Shown: one piece after another, positions 17,072 to 26,852 of the stretch
Layout of the letters: every line of letters starts with the position of its first letter
Position numbering within the stretch: position 1 is the stretch's first letter
Notes under the pieces: model-generated
What the model was told of the DNA's origin: nothing
Seen by the model: the letters and a program-made list of their open reading frames with translations, nothing else
The model's database searches: none
Made by a program: the position numbers and the translations under genes
NCBI RefSeq assembly: GCF_010882175.1
Contig: NZ_WKLH01000001.1
Coordinates: 575,464-639,463, forward strand
Direction: 5' to 3'
Length of the DNA: 64,000 nt
Source of the DNA: Mangrovibacterium lignilyticum
Lineage (GTDB): Bacteria > Bacteroidota > Bacteroidia > Bacteroidales > Prolixibacteraceae

Positions 17072-17852
17072 ACGACCGATTAACTATCTCCGGATCTCAG
17101 TGACTGATCGCTGCAACCTGCGATGCAATTATTGCATGCCGACTGATGGCGTCAAACTCATGAGCCTTGACGATATCCTTTCGTTTGAAGAGATCGAGGA
17201 CTTCACTCGTCTGGCTGTGTCGAAAGGGATCAACAAAGTGCGCTTGACCGGAGGAGAACCTCTGGTGCGAAAAGATATCATAACACTCGTAAAAAGGTTG
17301 GCTGCAATTGAAGGATTGGAAGATTTGTCGATGACAACAAACGGGATTTTACTGGAGCAATTTGCAGGGGAATTAAAAGCTGCCGGCTTGAAGCGGGTCA
17401 ACATTAGTCTCGACACAGTTAATCCAGATCGCTATTGCGAAATTACCAGAACCGGGAATATTCAGCAAGTATTTAAAGGTATTGAGTCCGCTCAAAAAGT
17501 CGGTTTCGATCCAATCAAAATTAACTGTGTACTGCTGGCTGAGCCGGATGAAGAAATCCTCCGACTGAAACAATATTGTACCGCCAATAAACTAGACCTG
17601 CGTTTCATTCACCAAATGGACTTACAAAATGGTGAATTCTCAAAGGTTGAAGGTGGCGAAGGGGGTAACTGCAACCGCTGCAACCGGATTCGTTTGCTGG
17701 CTAATGGCGACGTCAAACCCTGTTTATTCAGTGATTTGGCTTATAACATCCGTCAAGTGGGTCACGAAAAAGCACTCGACTTGTCTATCGCGAATAAACC
17801 CAAATCGGGAACATTCAACAAATCGGGGGAGTTTTATAATATCGGAGGCTGA
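17055..17852 (+). CDS. moaA: GTP 3',8-cyclase MoaA, compact form
   Basis: MoaA is the radical-SAM enzyme of the first Moco step. The 265-residue protein has the SAM cluster C20-x3-C24-x2-C27 (DRCNLRCNYCMP), the LTGGEPL motif, and the second cluster C206-x2-C209-x13-C223. It ends in Gly-Gly like true MoaA. It is shorter than the usual 320-340 residues: only about 22 residues separate RFIHQMD from the second cluster where E. coli MoaA has roughly 75. All cluster cysteines are kept, so it looks like a compact active enzyme and not a remnant. Confidence 0.92.
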   Translation: MYDHYKRPINYLRISVTDRCNLRCNYCMPTDGVKLMSLDDILSFEEIEDFTRLAVSKGINKVRLTGGEPLVRKDIITLVKRLAAIEGLEDLSMTTNGILLEQFAGELKAAGLKRVNISLDTVNPDRYCEITRTGNIQQVFKGIESAQKVGFDPIKINCVLLAEPDEEILRLKQYCTANKLDLRFIHQMDLQNGEFSKVEGGEGGNCNRCNRIRLLANGDVKPCLFSDLAYNIRQVGHEKALDLSIANKPKSGTFNKSGEFYNIGG

Positions 17853-17927
17853 GTAGGAAGTGCTCACTAATCAGCAATATAAATTGCTTTTGTCTGCGTA
17901 ATTTGAAATTTAGAATTTGGAGCTTTT

Positions 17928-18380
17928 ATGAAAAAACTAACACATATCGACGAAGCCGGAAGAGCCAATATGGTTGATGTTGGAAACAAAAACCAACAAA
18001 GCCGATCGGCAACTGCGGAAGGATTTATCTCACTGAATGACGAAACCATCAGGTTGATTCAGGACAATCAACTCAAAAAAGGCGATGTGATTACTTTAGC
18101 TGAAATCGCTGGTATACAAGCTGCGAAAAGAACCAGTGACCTCATCCCGTTATGCCACACACTGCTGCTAACCAAAGTTGAAGTACATTGTGAATTACAG
18201 GACAAGGGCATCACGGCCAGATGCACGGCCAAATGTATCGGCCAAACCGGAGTCGAAATGGAAGCGCTTACTGGGGTTCAAGTAGCCTTGCTCACCATTT
18301 ATGATATGTGCAAAGCAGTCGACAAAGCGATGGTTATTTCCAATGTCCGATTACTCGAAAAAACGAAAACAGACCTTTAA
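17928..18380 (+). CDS. moaC: cyclic pyranopterin monophosphate synthase MoaC
   Basis: MoaC converts the MoaA product to cyclic pyranopterin monophosphate. The 150-residue protein has [20 protein letters not shown] at the N-terminus, [17 protein letters not shown], and [27 protein letters not shown], which carry the conserved residues of the family. It lies 75 bp after moaA. Confidence 0.97.
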   Translation: MKKLTHIDEAGRANMVDVGNKNQQSRSATAEGFISLNDETIRLIQDNQLKKGDVITLAEIAGIQAAKRTSDLIPLCHTLLLTKVEVHCELQDKGITARCTAKCIGQTGVEMEALTGVQVALLTIYDMCKAVDKAMVISNVRLLEKTKTDL

Positions 18381-18391
18381 AGCCAACTAAA

Positions 18392-19327
18392 ATGACAACC
18401 AATATTACTGTTCGTTCCGTCAATATTTCCGAAAAAAAAGGAACCATTAAGAAGCCAGTACCTCAAATTCAGCTTACCGAAATCGGCGTTGTGGGCGATG
18501 CTCACTCCGGCAATTGGCACCGGCAAGTGAGCTTACTCGCCAAAGAAAGCATCGAAAAGTTTTCGGAAGAAGCAGGACGAAACATCGCCTTTGGCGAATT
18601 CGCCGAAAACATCACAACCGAGGGCTTACTATTGCATACCACTAAACCATTGGATCGTTTCATTGGCAAAGGAATTGAACTGGAAGTCACCCAGATTGGC
18701 AAAAAATGCCATGGCGACAACTGTTCCATTTTTCGTGAAGTTGGAAACTGCGTGATGCCCAAGGAAGGGATTTTTGCCCGGGTTGTCCGTTTGGGAAGTT
18801 TAAAAGCAGACGAACGATTGGAATATCAACCTAAAATTATCCGTATCAAAATTATCACACTGAGCGATCGTGCCAGCCGCGGAGAATACGCGGACAAAAG
18901 CGGCCCGCAAATAAAAAACCTCAGTCATAAATATTTTGAGCAAATCAACCGGCAGGTGAGCTTCGAGCAGAATTTAGTTCCCGACGAAGCCGACTTACTA
19001 AAAAGCAAAATTGAAGATGCTGTGAAATCCGGATTCGATGTCATTTTCACGACAGGTGGAACAGGAATCGGGCCCCGGGATATTACTCCGGAAACAATAC
19101 AGCCGATGCTGGATAAGGAAATTCCCGGAATCATGGAACTCATCCGGGTGAAATATGGCATGCAAAAGCCCGCAGCACTGCTAAGTCGCGGAATTGCCGG
19201 GTTAATTGGCCGTACACTAATCTATTCTATGCCTGGAAGTGTGAAAGCAGTTACCGAATACTGCAATGAAATTCTTCCAACGATAGAGCATTCTCTATAT
19301 ATGATTTACGGTATCGACAGCCACTAA
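18392..19327 (+). CDS. MOSC domain-MogA fusion protein
   Basis: From the ATG at 18392 the product has 311 residues. The first half (about 1-140) is a MOSC domain with GDAHSGNWHRQVSLLAKESI and the conserved Cys region KKCHGDNCSIF. The second half (about 150-311) is a MogA/MoaB domain, molybdopterin adenylyltransferase, with LSDRASRGEYADKSGP, TTGGTGIGPRDITPE and a C-terminal SMPGSVKAV. The Mog half should adenylylate molybdopterin for MoeA; the MOSC half may bind or modify the cofactor. No moaD or moaE is in this operon. The start at 18392 is preferred because earlier in-frame codons lie inside moaC. Confidence 0.92.
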   Translation: MTTNITVRSVNISEKKGTIKKPVPQIQLTEIGVVGDAHSGNWHRQVSLLAKESIEKFSEEAGRNIAFGEFAENITTEGLLLHTTKPLDRFIGKGIELEVTQIGKKCHGDNCSIFREVGNCVMPKEGIFARVVRLGSLKADERLEYQPKIIRIKIITLSDRASRGEYADKSGPQIKNLSHKYFEQINRQVSFEQNLVPDEADLLKSKIEDAVKSGFDVIFTTGGTGIGPRDITPETIQPMLDKEIPGIMELIRVKYGMQKPAALLSRGIAGLIGRTLIYSMPGSVKAVTEYCNEILPTIEHSLYMIYGIDSH

Positions 19328-19329
19328 AA

Positions 19330-19354
19330 AATCCCGACTGGTATTGCCGGGATT
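19330..19354 (+). terminator. intrinsic terminator between convergent genes
   Basis: AATCCCG (19330-19336) and CGGGATT (19348-19354) form a 7-bp stem just after the MOSC-mog stop codon, flanked by A- and T-rich bases. Confidence 0.6.
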
Positions 19355-19377
19355 CATTCAATTATATTTTCAGCTGA

Positions 19378-20592
19378 TTAATGTACACCAATCAAATCCG
19401 GGTTGTCATCCAAATCCGAAGTTACAAATCCATCCGATTTAACGCTTCCCAATGCCAATATCCCCGCCATGTGGGGAGCGGCCATCGAGGTTCCGCTTAA
19501 AGTTGCATAACCTCCATCTTTGTAAGTCGAATAGATGCTGTATCCAGGTTCGCAATAGTCAATCGGCGGATTGCCGTAGTTCGAGAAGTAAGCAAACTTA
19601 TCATTGATATCCATGGCCGAAACCGTGTAAATATTAGCGTGGTTTGCCCGAGCCGGCGAATGCTTGTTGGCATCATCCGATTCATTTCCGGCAGCCAGCG
19701 CAAATTTAACACCCGATGTCGCCGCTGCAATCACGGCATTGTCCAGTGTGGTTGATCCGCCTCCACCCAAACTCATATTGGCGACATCTCCGTTCGCCGC
19801 GTTGTCTGCCACATAATCAACACCAGCTACAACTCCCGAAACCGTTCCGCTTCCACGTCGATTCAAAACCTTGACGGGCACAACTGTTGCTCCGGCAGCG
19901 ACACCAATCACTCCAAAACCATTATTTAGAGCTGCTATCGTCCCGGCAACGTGAGTTCCATGGCCGTTTAAATCGTCGCCTTCCTTATCGGAAGTAAAAT
20001 TGGCCGCCCGAGCCGCATCCACCTTTAAATCCGGATGATCAAAATCGACACCTGTATCAATTATCCACACGGTTTTTCCGGTGCCATCAACGCCACCATT
20101 AACACGGGTTATCCCCCAGGGAGTTTCTTGTGCCGGAGGAGTTGAACTGCCACCACCGTTGGGTTTTCCGCGATAGGCTTTGATCGGGCTCAAACTAATC
20201 ACCTGATCTTCTTCAATAAGGGCAATGCTGGATTCACCTTCCATTTTTTTCAACTGCCCGGGTGGTATTTTAATTGAAAATCCTTGCAGTGCTGTTGCAT
20301 ACACATAACCGATTTCTCCGTCTGTTACATCCAGTTTCTTCAACAACCGGGCAACTGTTGCTGATACTTTTTCCTTTTTCTTACTGTAACCTGCTGTTTT
20401 GGAGAGCTCCGCATTTAGTTGCGGGTCATTTAGGGTGATAATGTAGGAAACTTTCGAAGCACTTGCCGACTTCAAATTCAACGCGTCGTCTGACGTTTCA
20501 ACTTCCTCAACTGATTTTTCGCACGCATGCATGACTGCTGCAGCGACCAAGATACTGCACACAATCCCAAGGGTTCTAAGTTTTCTCATCAT
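19378..20592 (-). CDS. subtilisin-like serine protease (S8), lipoprotein
   Basis: The 404-residue protein has an N-terminal signal with a lipobox (VMHAC, Cys24), an inhibitor I9 propeptide (about 47-135, starting VSYIITLND), and a proteinase-K-like catalytic domain. The triad is Asp179 (IIDTGVD), His211 (GHGTHVAG) and Ser369 (SGTSMAAPH), with the oxyanion Asn303 (AAGNESDD). It should be an exported protease. The start could also be the second Met. It stands between the Moco operon and the pectin regulator and shows no link to either. Confidence 0.93.
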   Translation of the reverse strand: MMRKLRTLGIVCSILVAAAVMHACEKSVEEVETSDDALNLKSASASKVSYIITLNDPQLNAELSKTAGYSKKKEKVSATVARLLKKLDVTDGEIGYVYATALQGFSIKIPPGQLKKMEGESSIALIEEDQVISLSPIKAYRGKPNGGGSSTPPAQETPWGITRVNGGVDGTGKTVWIIDTGVDFDHPDLKVDAARAANFTSDKEGDDLNGHGTHVAGTIAALNNGFGVIGVAAGATVVPVKVLNRRGSGTVSGVVAGVDYVADNAANGDVANMSLGGGGSTTLDNAVIAAATSGVKFALAAGNESDDANKHSPARANHANIYTVSAMDINDKFAYFSNYGNPPIDYCEPGYSIYSTYKDGGYATLSGTSMAAPHMAGILALGSVKSDGFVTSDLDDNPDLIGVH

Positions 20593-20722
20593 ATCTAGGA
20601 ATTTTGATTAATTAGATAAGCTAGTTATCCCACTCAACAACATATCAAGCTAGAAATGAAAACAATCCGAATTCCGGGAAAGTTCAATATTCTGTTATTC
20701 AACCCACATATAGGTATTCCTC

Positions 20723-23700
20723 TTATGCTTTTCCGTATTGGCTTGGCGGAACCTGATAGCGCTCCTTGAATTTTTTACTGAAGTATTTCAAATCGTTAAA
20801 ACCGGATAAATAGGCTGCTTCAGAAACATTATACCCGCCGGAGCTGAGATACTGAGCAGCAATTTGGAGTTTGGTATTTCGAAGGAATTCAACCGGGCTC
20901 ATTCCGGTTAGTGTTTTCACTTTGTTGTAAAATACGGTTCGCCCCAACGCCGTTTCTTTCACCAACGCATCGACATTGAAGTCGGAATCCTGGCAATTAT
21001 CGGTTATCAGGTTCACCAGCGATTTCAAAAACTCTTCGTCCTTATTCGTAATTTTAATATTCCCCTGGAATGGATTATTCTTACTAACGTAGTCCAGCAC
21101 ATTTTGCCGCTGCCGAAGCAAGTTTTGAACAACACTAATCAAATATTCGGAATTGAAAGGCTTGATTACGTATGCTTCAGCTCCGGATTCAATTCCTTCA
21201 ATCTGTGAATCAACAGCTGATTTGGCAGTCAGCATGACTACCGGAATATGGCTCAACTCGAAGTCCTGCTTGATCTCTCTGGTCATCTGAATACCATCCA
21301 TAACCGGCATCATCAGGTCGGTGACCACCAGATCGGGATGTTTTTCACGGACAAGTTGCAAACCTTCTTCTCCATTTGAAGCGTGTATAATTTTAAACGA
21401 ACCGTTCAAAAATGAAGCAATATACTGTCGAATATCCGCCTGATCTTCCACAAGCAATACGGTATACTTTTGTGTTGCGATTTGAGAATCATCCGATTGC
21501 TCAGAAGACAGTTGAACATTCTCCTCCAACTCTTCGCTATGCGAAACCGGTCGGGTCTGATCTGCCGGTTTGTAATTGAGTTCACCCGCTGTAAAATGGC
21601 GATTCCCCTGCTTCAAGCTTACCGTAAAAATACTCCCCTGCCCTTCGGTGCTTTGCACTTCAATATTCCCCCGGTGCAACTTCATCAGCTCGAAAGAATA
21701 AGCCAGTCCAATACCACTCCCGCTATATTCTGAGTTCTCATCAGATAGCGCAGTAAAACGCTGAAAAAGCATTGGCATTTTATTTTTGGCAATTCCCTTT
21801 CCTTCATCTTCAACCAAAATACGGACCTCTTTTGCCTTTCCATCTGTTTCAATACGCACAGAAATCCGCTTCCCTTCAGGTGTGAATTTAAAGGCATTCG
21901 ACAACAGATTAAACAGAACCGAGTCCATTTTTTCCTGATCAATCCAAACATTCACCGACTCCAAATTATCAGGTAATTCAAATTGAATGTGCCGCTGTTC
22001 GGCAAGCTGATCAAAATTTTGCCCAATTTCACGGACAAAGGCAACCAAGTCCACTTCACTCAATTTCAGCTTCATTTTTTGATTCTGTACCTTCCGGAAA
22101 TCAAGGAGCTGGTTAATCAACCGCAACATCCGCTTCCCGTTACTGCTCATCATCTCGATGGGGTGTTTAACCGAATCGGGCAGATTGCTCATTCGCTTCA
22201 AATCTTCCAAGGGTCCCAAAACCAAGGTTAGCGGTGTTCGAATCTCATGCGAAATATTGGTAAAGAATTTCAGTTTGATCTCATTTACCTTGCGTTCAAC
22301 CTTCAGGTCGGTACTGAGGCGGTTATATTTAACGAAGATGCGTCGCGAAACTTCAAAAACCAGTATCGCCAGAATGAAGTAAATGATGTAGGCCAGATTC
22401 GTTCGCCACCAGGGAGGCAAAATTGTAATGTGCAATGACTTGGGCGTATCAGACCAGGTTCCGTCCCAATTGGCTGCCTTTACCTTGAACGTATATTCTC
22501 CGGGAGACAAGTTGGTATAACTGGCCTTGCGCTCGTTGCGCACATCATACCACCTATTGTCGAAACCTTCGAGAGTGTATGAATACTGATTCTTGAGCGG
22601 GTCGAAATAGCTCAAAGCTGCATATTCGATGCTAAAGCTCGACTGATCGTATTTCAGGACAATATCGTTTGTGAAGTTGATATGTGCTTTTAGAGGCGAA
22701 TTGTCGTCCTTGTAATCTACTTCCTGATTAAAGAGCGAGAAAGACGTAAAAACAACCGGAGGCTGAAAATTTTGCTTCGTCACTTCATTCTCGGTCACAA
22801 TCAACAAACCATCCAGAGTTCCGAATAATAACCGACCATCCTTCAACTTATAGCAGGTGCCCTCTGAAAAATTGCTGCACATCAGCCCATTGTTCGTGTC
22901 GTAGTTTTCAAATTCGCGCGATTGAATATTGTACCGGGAAATACCGTTCTCGGTGCTTAACCACAAATCTCCTTTGTCGCCTTCCAAAATACCAAAAACA
23001 GCATCGTTGATTAATCCTTCCTGTTTGCTTTCGTGACTAAAAATCACTTCATCATCCGAATTCTGCATGATGCGGTTCAGACCTCCACCAAAGGTTCCCA
23101 ACCACATGCGATGCGTTTCATCTTCATACAAATAAATAAGGTCGTTATAACTCAGACTGCGATCGTAATTGACATCGTAGAAGTAAGTATTGAATTGCGG
23201 GTTTGGATCTGTAATTGAACTAACCAACTCATTCAAACCAAAAGTTGTTGCTACCCAAATGGTTCCGCCCAGATCTTCCAAAATGTAGCGAACTTCGTTG
23301 CTGGAAAGATTGCTGTTCTCTGTAGAAATATTGGTAAACCGCAAATGCTCCGAGCTGGGATTATCAATCACGTCAATTCCGCTTCCGTAGGCTCCAACCA
23401 ATATCCGCCCTTCCTGATCTTGAGTGATGCTGTAAATGTAGTCGTTTGAAAGGGATTGCTTATTCCCTTCCTCATGGCGATAAATATGAAAGGACAGTTC
23501 ATTGTAATTCCGGTAATTTTGAAGTGGGCGCCGGCTGCGCGCCAATCCCCCGCCTTTCGATCCCAACCAAATGTATCCCTGCTCATCCTGCAAAATAGTA
23601 TACACATTAAATCGACGCAAACGTCCATGTTCCGTTGGAATACCATCGTATTTATGGACCAGTTCAAATTCGGTGTTATAGATATATAATCGGCCCGATT

Positions 23701-25105
23701 TTGTTGCCAACCACACATTTTCCCGGTTATCTTGCCTAATGGCGCGAATGACATTATCCGTCAAGCTCGTCACTTGTTTTTCAACTTTTAATTGCCGAAA
23801 CATCGGGTTGGCAGGAATGGCTTTATTAACCCCCGCATTGAACTGTCCGGTTCCCACCCAAATTAACCCCGAATGATCCTGAGCAACGCAATAGGCAATG
23901 TCCGAGCTGAGGGAATTGGGATCGTTGGGATCGTTGCGGTAAAAACGAAAGGAATCGCTCTCCTCATCATAAACCCCCAAGCCACCACCGTGAGTCGCTA
24001 CCCACAAGTTCGAGTCCCGATCTTCGAACAGGTATTGGCGCTGCAAATCCACCAATGTCTGGATGTCTCTCGGCACCAATTCATAAAAAACAGCCTTTTC
24101 AAAATCTGACGTTATCCGGGTAATTCCGAAATCATCGGTCGTTACCCAAAAGCTTCCATTCGAGGCTTCAAAGACGTCAACAATTGTTTGACCATCCATG
24201 TAATGACGAATCAGCTTACCATTTTCTTCGCATACAAAAAGTCCGCTGCTCTTTGTGCCAACAATCAACTTACCAGTGTCGCTTAGCTTCACGAGCGTCA
24301 CCACATCATTCAATCCCTCCACGGGCAATGGCTCCATCTTTTCCTGCTGCAAATCCATTCGAACCAAGCCACTCATTTGAGAACCAAAATAAAGGTGCCG
24401 TTCATTCGCCACACCACAGGTAATGTTCACCCCTTTGGAAAAAACCTGTGGACTTTTCAACTGATCCCCGGAATAGCTGTCTCTGTTATAAAAATTCAAT
24501 CCCGCCTTTGTTCCAATCCAGATCCCTGAGTCCCGGTCGGCCAAAATAAAATTGACCATTGAATCGGAGATACCCCTGTCAGTGCCTTTTTCAATCACAC
24601 TGAACTCGTATGTCCCCTGCTCATTACCGGGCGCCGTTAAGCGATAAATTCCGGCATTATTACTTCCCAGCCAAATCTCGTTATCCAACTCCAGGAAAGA
24701 GGTAATTTTTGTATTTCTGGGATTTCCCGGCTCTGTTGTTGGCGGAAAAGAATAGAATTTCTCGGTTCGCAAATCCAGGTAATGGTAATGCCCGTCATGC
24801 GAAGCAAGCCAAATTAAACCGCGCTTGTCTTCCCAGATATTTACAATCCTGTTATTGGTGAGCGAAAACGGATTATTGTATTGAGTTTTGTATATCTTGA
24901 ATTCATAACCATCGTAACGATTCAGACCGTCCATGGTTCCAAACCACATGTAACCGCGGCTATCGCAAAATATACTTTGCACCGAATTCTGCGATAAACC
25001 ATCGTTGGTATTTAGCACTTCAAAATGCTCAACCTCAACAGCCCTGACTGAGCTACTGAAAGCAGAAATAAAAACAAGGAATAAAAGACTGAGAATTTTC
25101 TTCAC
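20723..25105 (-). CDS. hybrid two-component system (HTCS) regulator of the pectin cluster
   Basis: The GTG at 25105 gives a good signal peptide (KKILSLLFLVF...VRA); an in-frame TTG at 25114 is the alternative. The protein has about 1460 residues. A periplasmic sensor of two-component-regulator propeller repeats (recurrent WFGTMDGLNRYD, IWIGTKAGL, IWVGTGQF) and a Y_Y_Y domain (PGEYTFKVKAANWDG) come first. Then follow a transmembrane helix (about 905), histidine kinase (HEIRTPL near 956; NLLSNAFKFTPEGK), a receiver (VTDLMMPVMDG near 1266), and a C-terminal AraC helix-turn-helix. This single-protein sensor-kinase-activator should bind an oligosaccharide and switch on the adjacent, divergent genes from 25388. 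Confidence 0.95.
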   Translation of the reverse strand: MKKILSLLFLVFISAFSSSVRAVEVEHFEVLNTNDGLSQNSVQSIFCDSRGYMWFGTMDGLNRYDGYEFKIYKTQYNNPFSLTNNRIVNIWEDKRGLIWLASHDGHYHYLDLRTEKFYSFPPTTEPGNPRNTKITSFLELDNEIWLGSNNAGIYRLTAPGNEQGTYEFSVIEKGTDRGISDSMVNFILADRDSGIWIGTKAGLNFYNRDSYSGDQLKSPQVFSKGVNITCGVANERHLYFGSQMSGLVRMDLQQEKMEPLPVEGLNDVVTLVKLSDTGKLIVGTKSSGLFVCEENGKLIRHYMDGQTIVDVFEASNGSFWVTTDDFGITRITSDFEKAVFYELVPRDIQTLVDLQRQYLFEDRDSNLWVATHGGGLGVYDEESDSFRFYRNDPNDPNSLSSDIAYCVAQDHSGLIWVGTGQFNAGVNKAIPANPMFRQLKVEKQVTSLTDNVIRAIRQDNRENVWLATKSGRLYIYNTEFELVHKYDGIPTEHGRLRRFNVYTILQDEQGYIWLGSKGGGLARSRRPLQNYRNYNELSFHIYRHEEGNKQSLSNDYIYSITQDQEGRILVGAYGSGIDVIDNPSSEHLRFTNISTENSNLSSNEVRYILEDLGGTIWVATTFGLNELVSSITDPNPQFNTYFYDVNYDRSLSYNDLIYLYEDETHRMWLGTFGGGLNRIMQNSDDEVIFSHESKQEGLINDAVFGILEGDKGDLWLSTENGISRYNIQSREFENYDTNNGLMCSNFSEGTCYKLKDGRLLFGTLDGLLIVTENEVTKQNFQPPVVFTSFSLFNQEVDYKDDNSPLKAHINFTNDIVLKYDQSSFSIEYAALSYFDPLKNQYSYTLEGFDNRWYDVRNERKASYTNLSPGEYTFKVKAANWDGTWSDTPKSLHITILPPWWRTNLAYIIYFILAILVFEVSRRIFVKYNRLSTDLKVERKVNEIKLKFFTNISHEIRTPLTLVLGPLEDLKRMSNLPDSVKHPIEMMSSNGKRMLRLINQLLDFRKVQNQKMKLKLSEVDLVAFVREIGQNFDQLAEQRHIQFELPDNLESVNVWIDQEKMDSVLFNLLSNAFKFTPEGKRISVRIETDGKAKEVRILVEDEGKGIAKNKMPMLFQRFTALSDENSEYSGSGIGLAYSFELMKLHRGNIEVQSTEGQGSIFTVSLKQGNRHFTAGELNYKPADQTRPVSHSEELEENVQLSSEQSDDSQIATQKYTVLLVEDQADIRQYIASFLNGSFKIIHASNGEEGLQLVREKHPDLVVTDLMMPVMDGIQMTREIKQDFELSHIPVVMLTAKSAVDSQIEGIESGAEAYVIKPFNSEYLISVVQNLLRQRQNVLDYVSKNNPFQGNIKITNKDEEFLKSLVNLITDNCQDSDFNVDALVKETALGRTVFYNKVKTLTGMSPVEFLRNTKLQIAAQYLSSGGYNVSEAAYLSGFNDLKYFSKKFKERYQVPPSQYGKA

Positions 25106-25154
25106 GCCTAACAAATTTTGGGAGCTCCAAAGTTGGTAAAAATCAACTCGCCTG

Positions 25155-25162
25155 CAAAAATA
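25155..25162 (-). promoter_or_regulatory. -7 box TATTTTTG of the HTCS gene
   Basis: This TAnnTTTG match on the minus strand lies about 50 bp before the HTCS start. A second candidate pair (TTTG-N19-CAACTTTG, 25158-25128) would give an almost leaderless transcript. Confidence 0.4.
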
Positions 25163-25301
25163 AACGACCTAAAATACAATCGTTCCTTCAAGCTGCATTC
25201 GCATTCAGCAAACGCGTTACCAATGCCTTAGAACAGCCGGAATAACAATTCACCCCCCAATAACGGTCAATTTATCGCCAATAAAAACAAGGGGTAACAG
25301 C

Positions 25302-25309
25302 TATGTTTG
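25302..25309 (+). promoter_or_regulatory. -7 box TATGTTTG of the pectin operon
   Basis: This TAnnTTTG match lies 78 bp before the first GH28 gene. No -33 TTG is seen, as expected if the HTCS regulator is needed for activity. Confidence 0.45.
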
Positions 25310-25387
25310 CATACGATTCGAAAACAAAGGTGAAAACGAGGTCGAAACAGAAACAAAAGATTCAGTAGAACAATTTATTATCAGACT

Positions 25388-26815
25388 ATGAAATCAGTAA
25401 AGTTTATTTTAGCAATTGTATTATTCTCCAGCCTCAGTTGGTCGGCAAATGCCATTCAGGATGAGAAAAAGTGGGCAGAGATTTACGAAATAATTGACAA
25501 TATTAAAGAACCGGTTTTCCCGGACAAAACATTCAATATCGAGGAATTTGGTGCCAAAGCTGACGGCACAACCCTCAACACGGACGCCATCAACAACGCC
25601 ATTATTGCTTGTAGCAAAGCCGGTGGTGGCACTGTTCTCGTTCCTAAAGGTACGTTCCTTACAGGAGCAGTTCATTTAAAAAACGATGTCAATCTGCATA
25701 TTTCGGAAGATGCAACACTGAAATTCTCGACCAATCCGAAAGACTATCTACCACTTGTTCATACCCGCTGGGAAGGAAACGACGTGTTCAATTACTCACC
25801 GCTCATTTATGCAAACGGACAAAATAACATTGCCATTACCGGAAAAGGAACGTTAGACGGTCAAGGTTCAAAAGACGCTTGGTGGCCATGGAAAGGAATA
25901 GATGCATACGGATGGGTTAAAGGTACACCAAGCCAGTTAGACAAAACAGGTCGTCCGTTGCTGGACAAATGGGAAAGCGAAGAAGCTCCTTTATTTGAGC
26001 GTCAGGCCGGTGAAGGTCACTACCTGCGTCCTCAATTCATCAGCTTCATTCATTGTACTTCGGTTAAAATGGAAGACTTCAAAATCACTCGTTCCCCGTT
26101 CTGGGTGATCCACCCTATTTTGTCGAAAGATGTGATTATTCGCGGTGTTCATATCGAAAGCCTTGGACCAAACTCTGATGGTTTCGACCCTGAATCATGC
26201 AAGAACGTGTTGGTTGAAAACTGTATTTTCGATACCGGCGACGACTGTATCGCCCTGAAATCAGGACGAAATAAGGACGGTCGCAAGCCAAATGTACCTT
26301 GCCAAAACGTATTGGTGCGCAACTGTAAAATGATTGAAGGTCACGGTGGTATTGTATTGGGAAGTGAAATTTCGGCCGGATGTAGAAATATTTTTATCGA
26401 AAACTGCGAAATGAGCAGCCCCGATCTGGACCGTGCAATCCGTATAAAAACGAACAGTCACCGCGGTGGTGTTACCGATGGGTTTTACGCTCGAAATATT
26501 AGTGTAGGCCAGGTGAAGGATGCCGTTGTTCGGATCAACTGCTCGTACGATATCACCAGCGAAGGACAGGGAGAGTACTATCCAATGGTTCGCAACGTGT
26601 ACATTTCGAACATAACAGCCGACATGTCTAAATCGGAAAGGAAAGCAAAATATGGCTTGCGTTTGGAAGGCATTGAAGGTGCAAATGCCGTGGAAAACAT
26701 TTTCATCAGCGACTGTAAATTCGACGGTGTTGAAAAAGTGAGCCAGATTAGCGACGTTAAAAACTTACATATCGAAGAAACTTATATCAATGGTGAAAAA
26801 GTTGAACTAAATTAG
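25388..26815 (+). CDS. glycoside hydrolase family 28 (polygalacturonase-like)
   Basis: The 475-residue protein has a signal peptide (MKSVKFILAIVLFSS...SANA) and a right-handed beta-helix fold. All GH28 active-site motifs are present: NSDGFD (262-267), DTGDD (282-286), GHG (318-320) and RIK (352-354), so it should hydrolyse alpha-1,4-galacturonan or a related pectic chain by inversion. It is probably periplasmic. It is the first gene of the cluster and lies beside the HTCS regulator. Confidence 0.94.
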   Translation: MKSVKFILAIVLFSSLSWSANAIQDEKKWAEIYEIIDNIKEPVFPDKTFNIEEFGAKADGTTLNTDAINNAIIACSKAGGGTVLVPKGTFLTGAVHLKNDVNLHISEDATLKFSTNPKDYLPLVHTRWEGNDVFNYSPLIYANGQNNIAITGKGTLDGQGSKDAWWPWKGIDAYGWVKGTPSQLDKTGRPLLDKWESEEAPLFERQAGEGHYLRPQFISFIHCTSVKMEDFKITRSPFWVIHPILSKDVIIRGVHIESLGPNSDGFDPESCKNVLVENCIFDTGDDCIALKSGRNKDGRKPNVPCQNVLVRNCKMIEGHGGIVLGSEISAGCRNIFIENCEMSSPDLDRAIRIKTNSHRGGVTDGFYARNISVGQVKDAVVRINCSYDITSEGQGEYYPMVRNVYISNITADMSKSERKAKYGLRLEGIEGANAVENIFISDCKFDGVEKVSQISDVKNLHIEETYINGEKVELN

Positions 26816-26852
26816 TAGCCTCAACATAAATTCTAAACCAAAAATTAATCAA

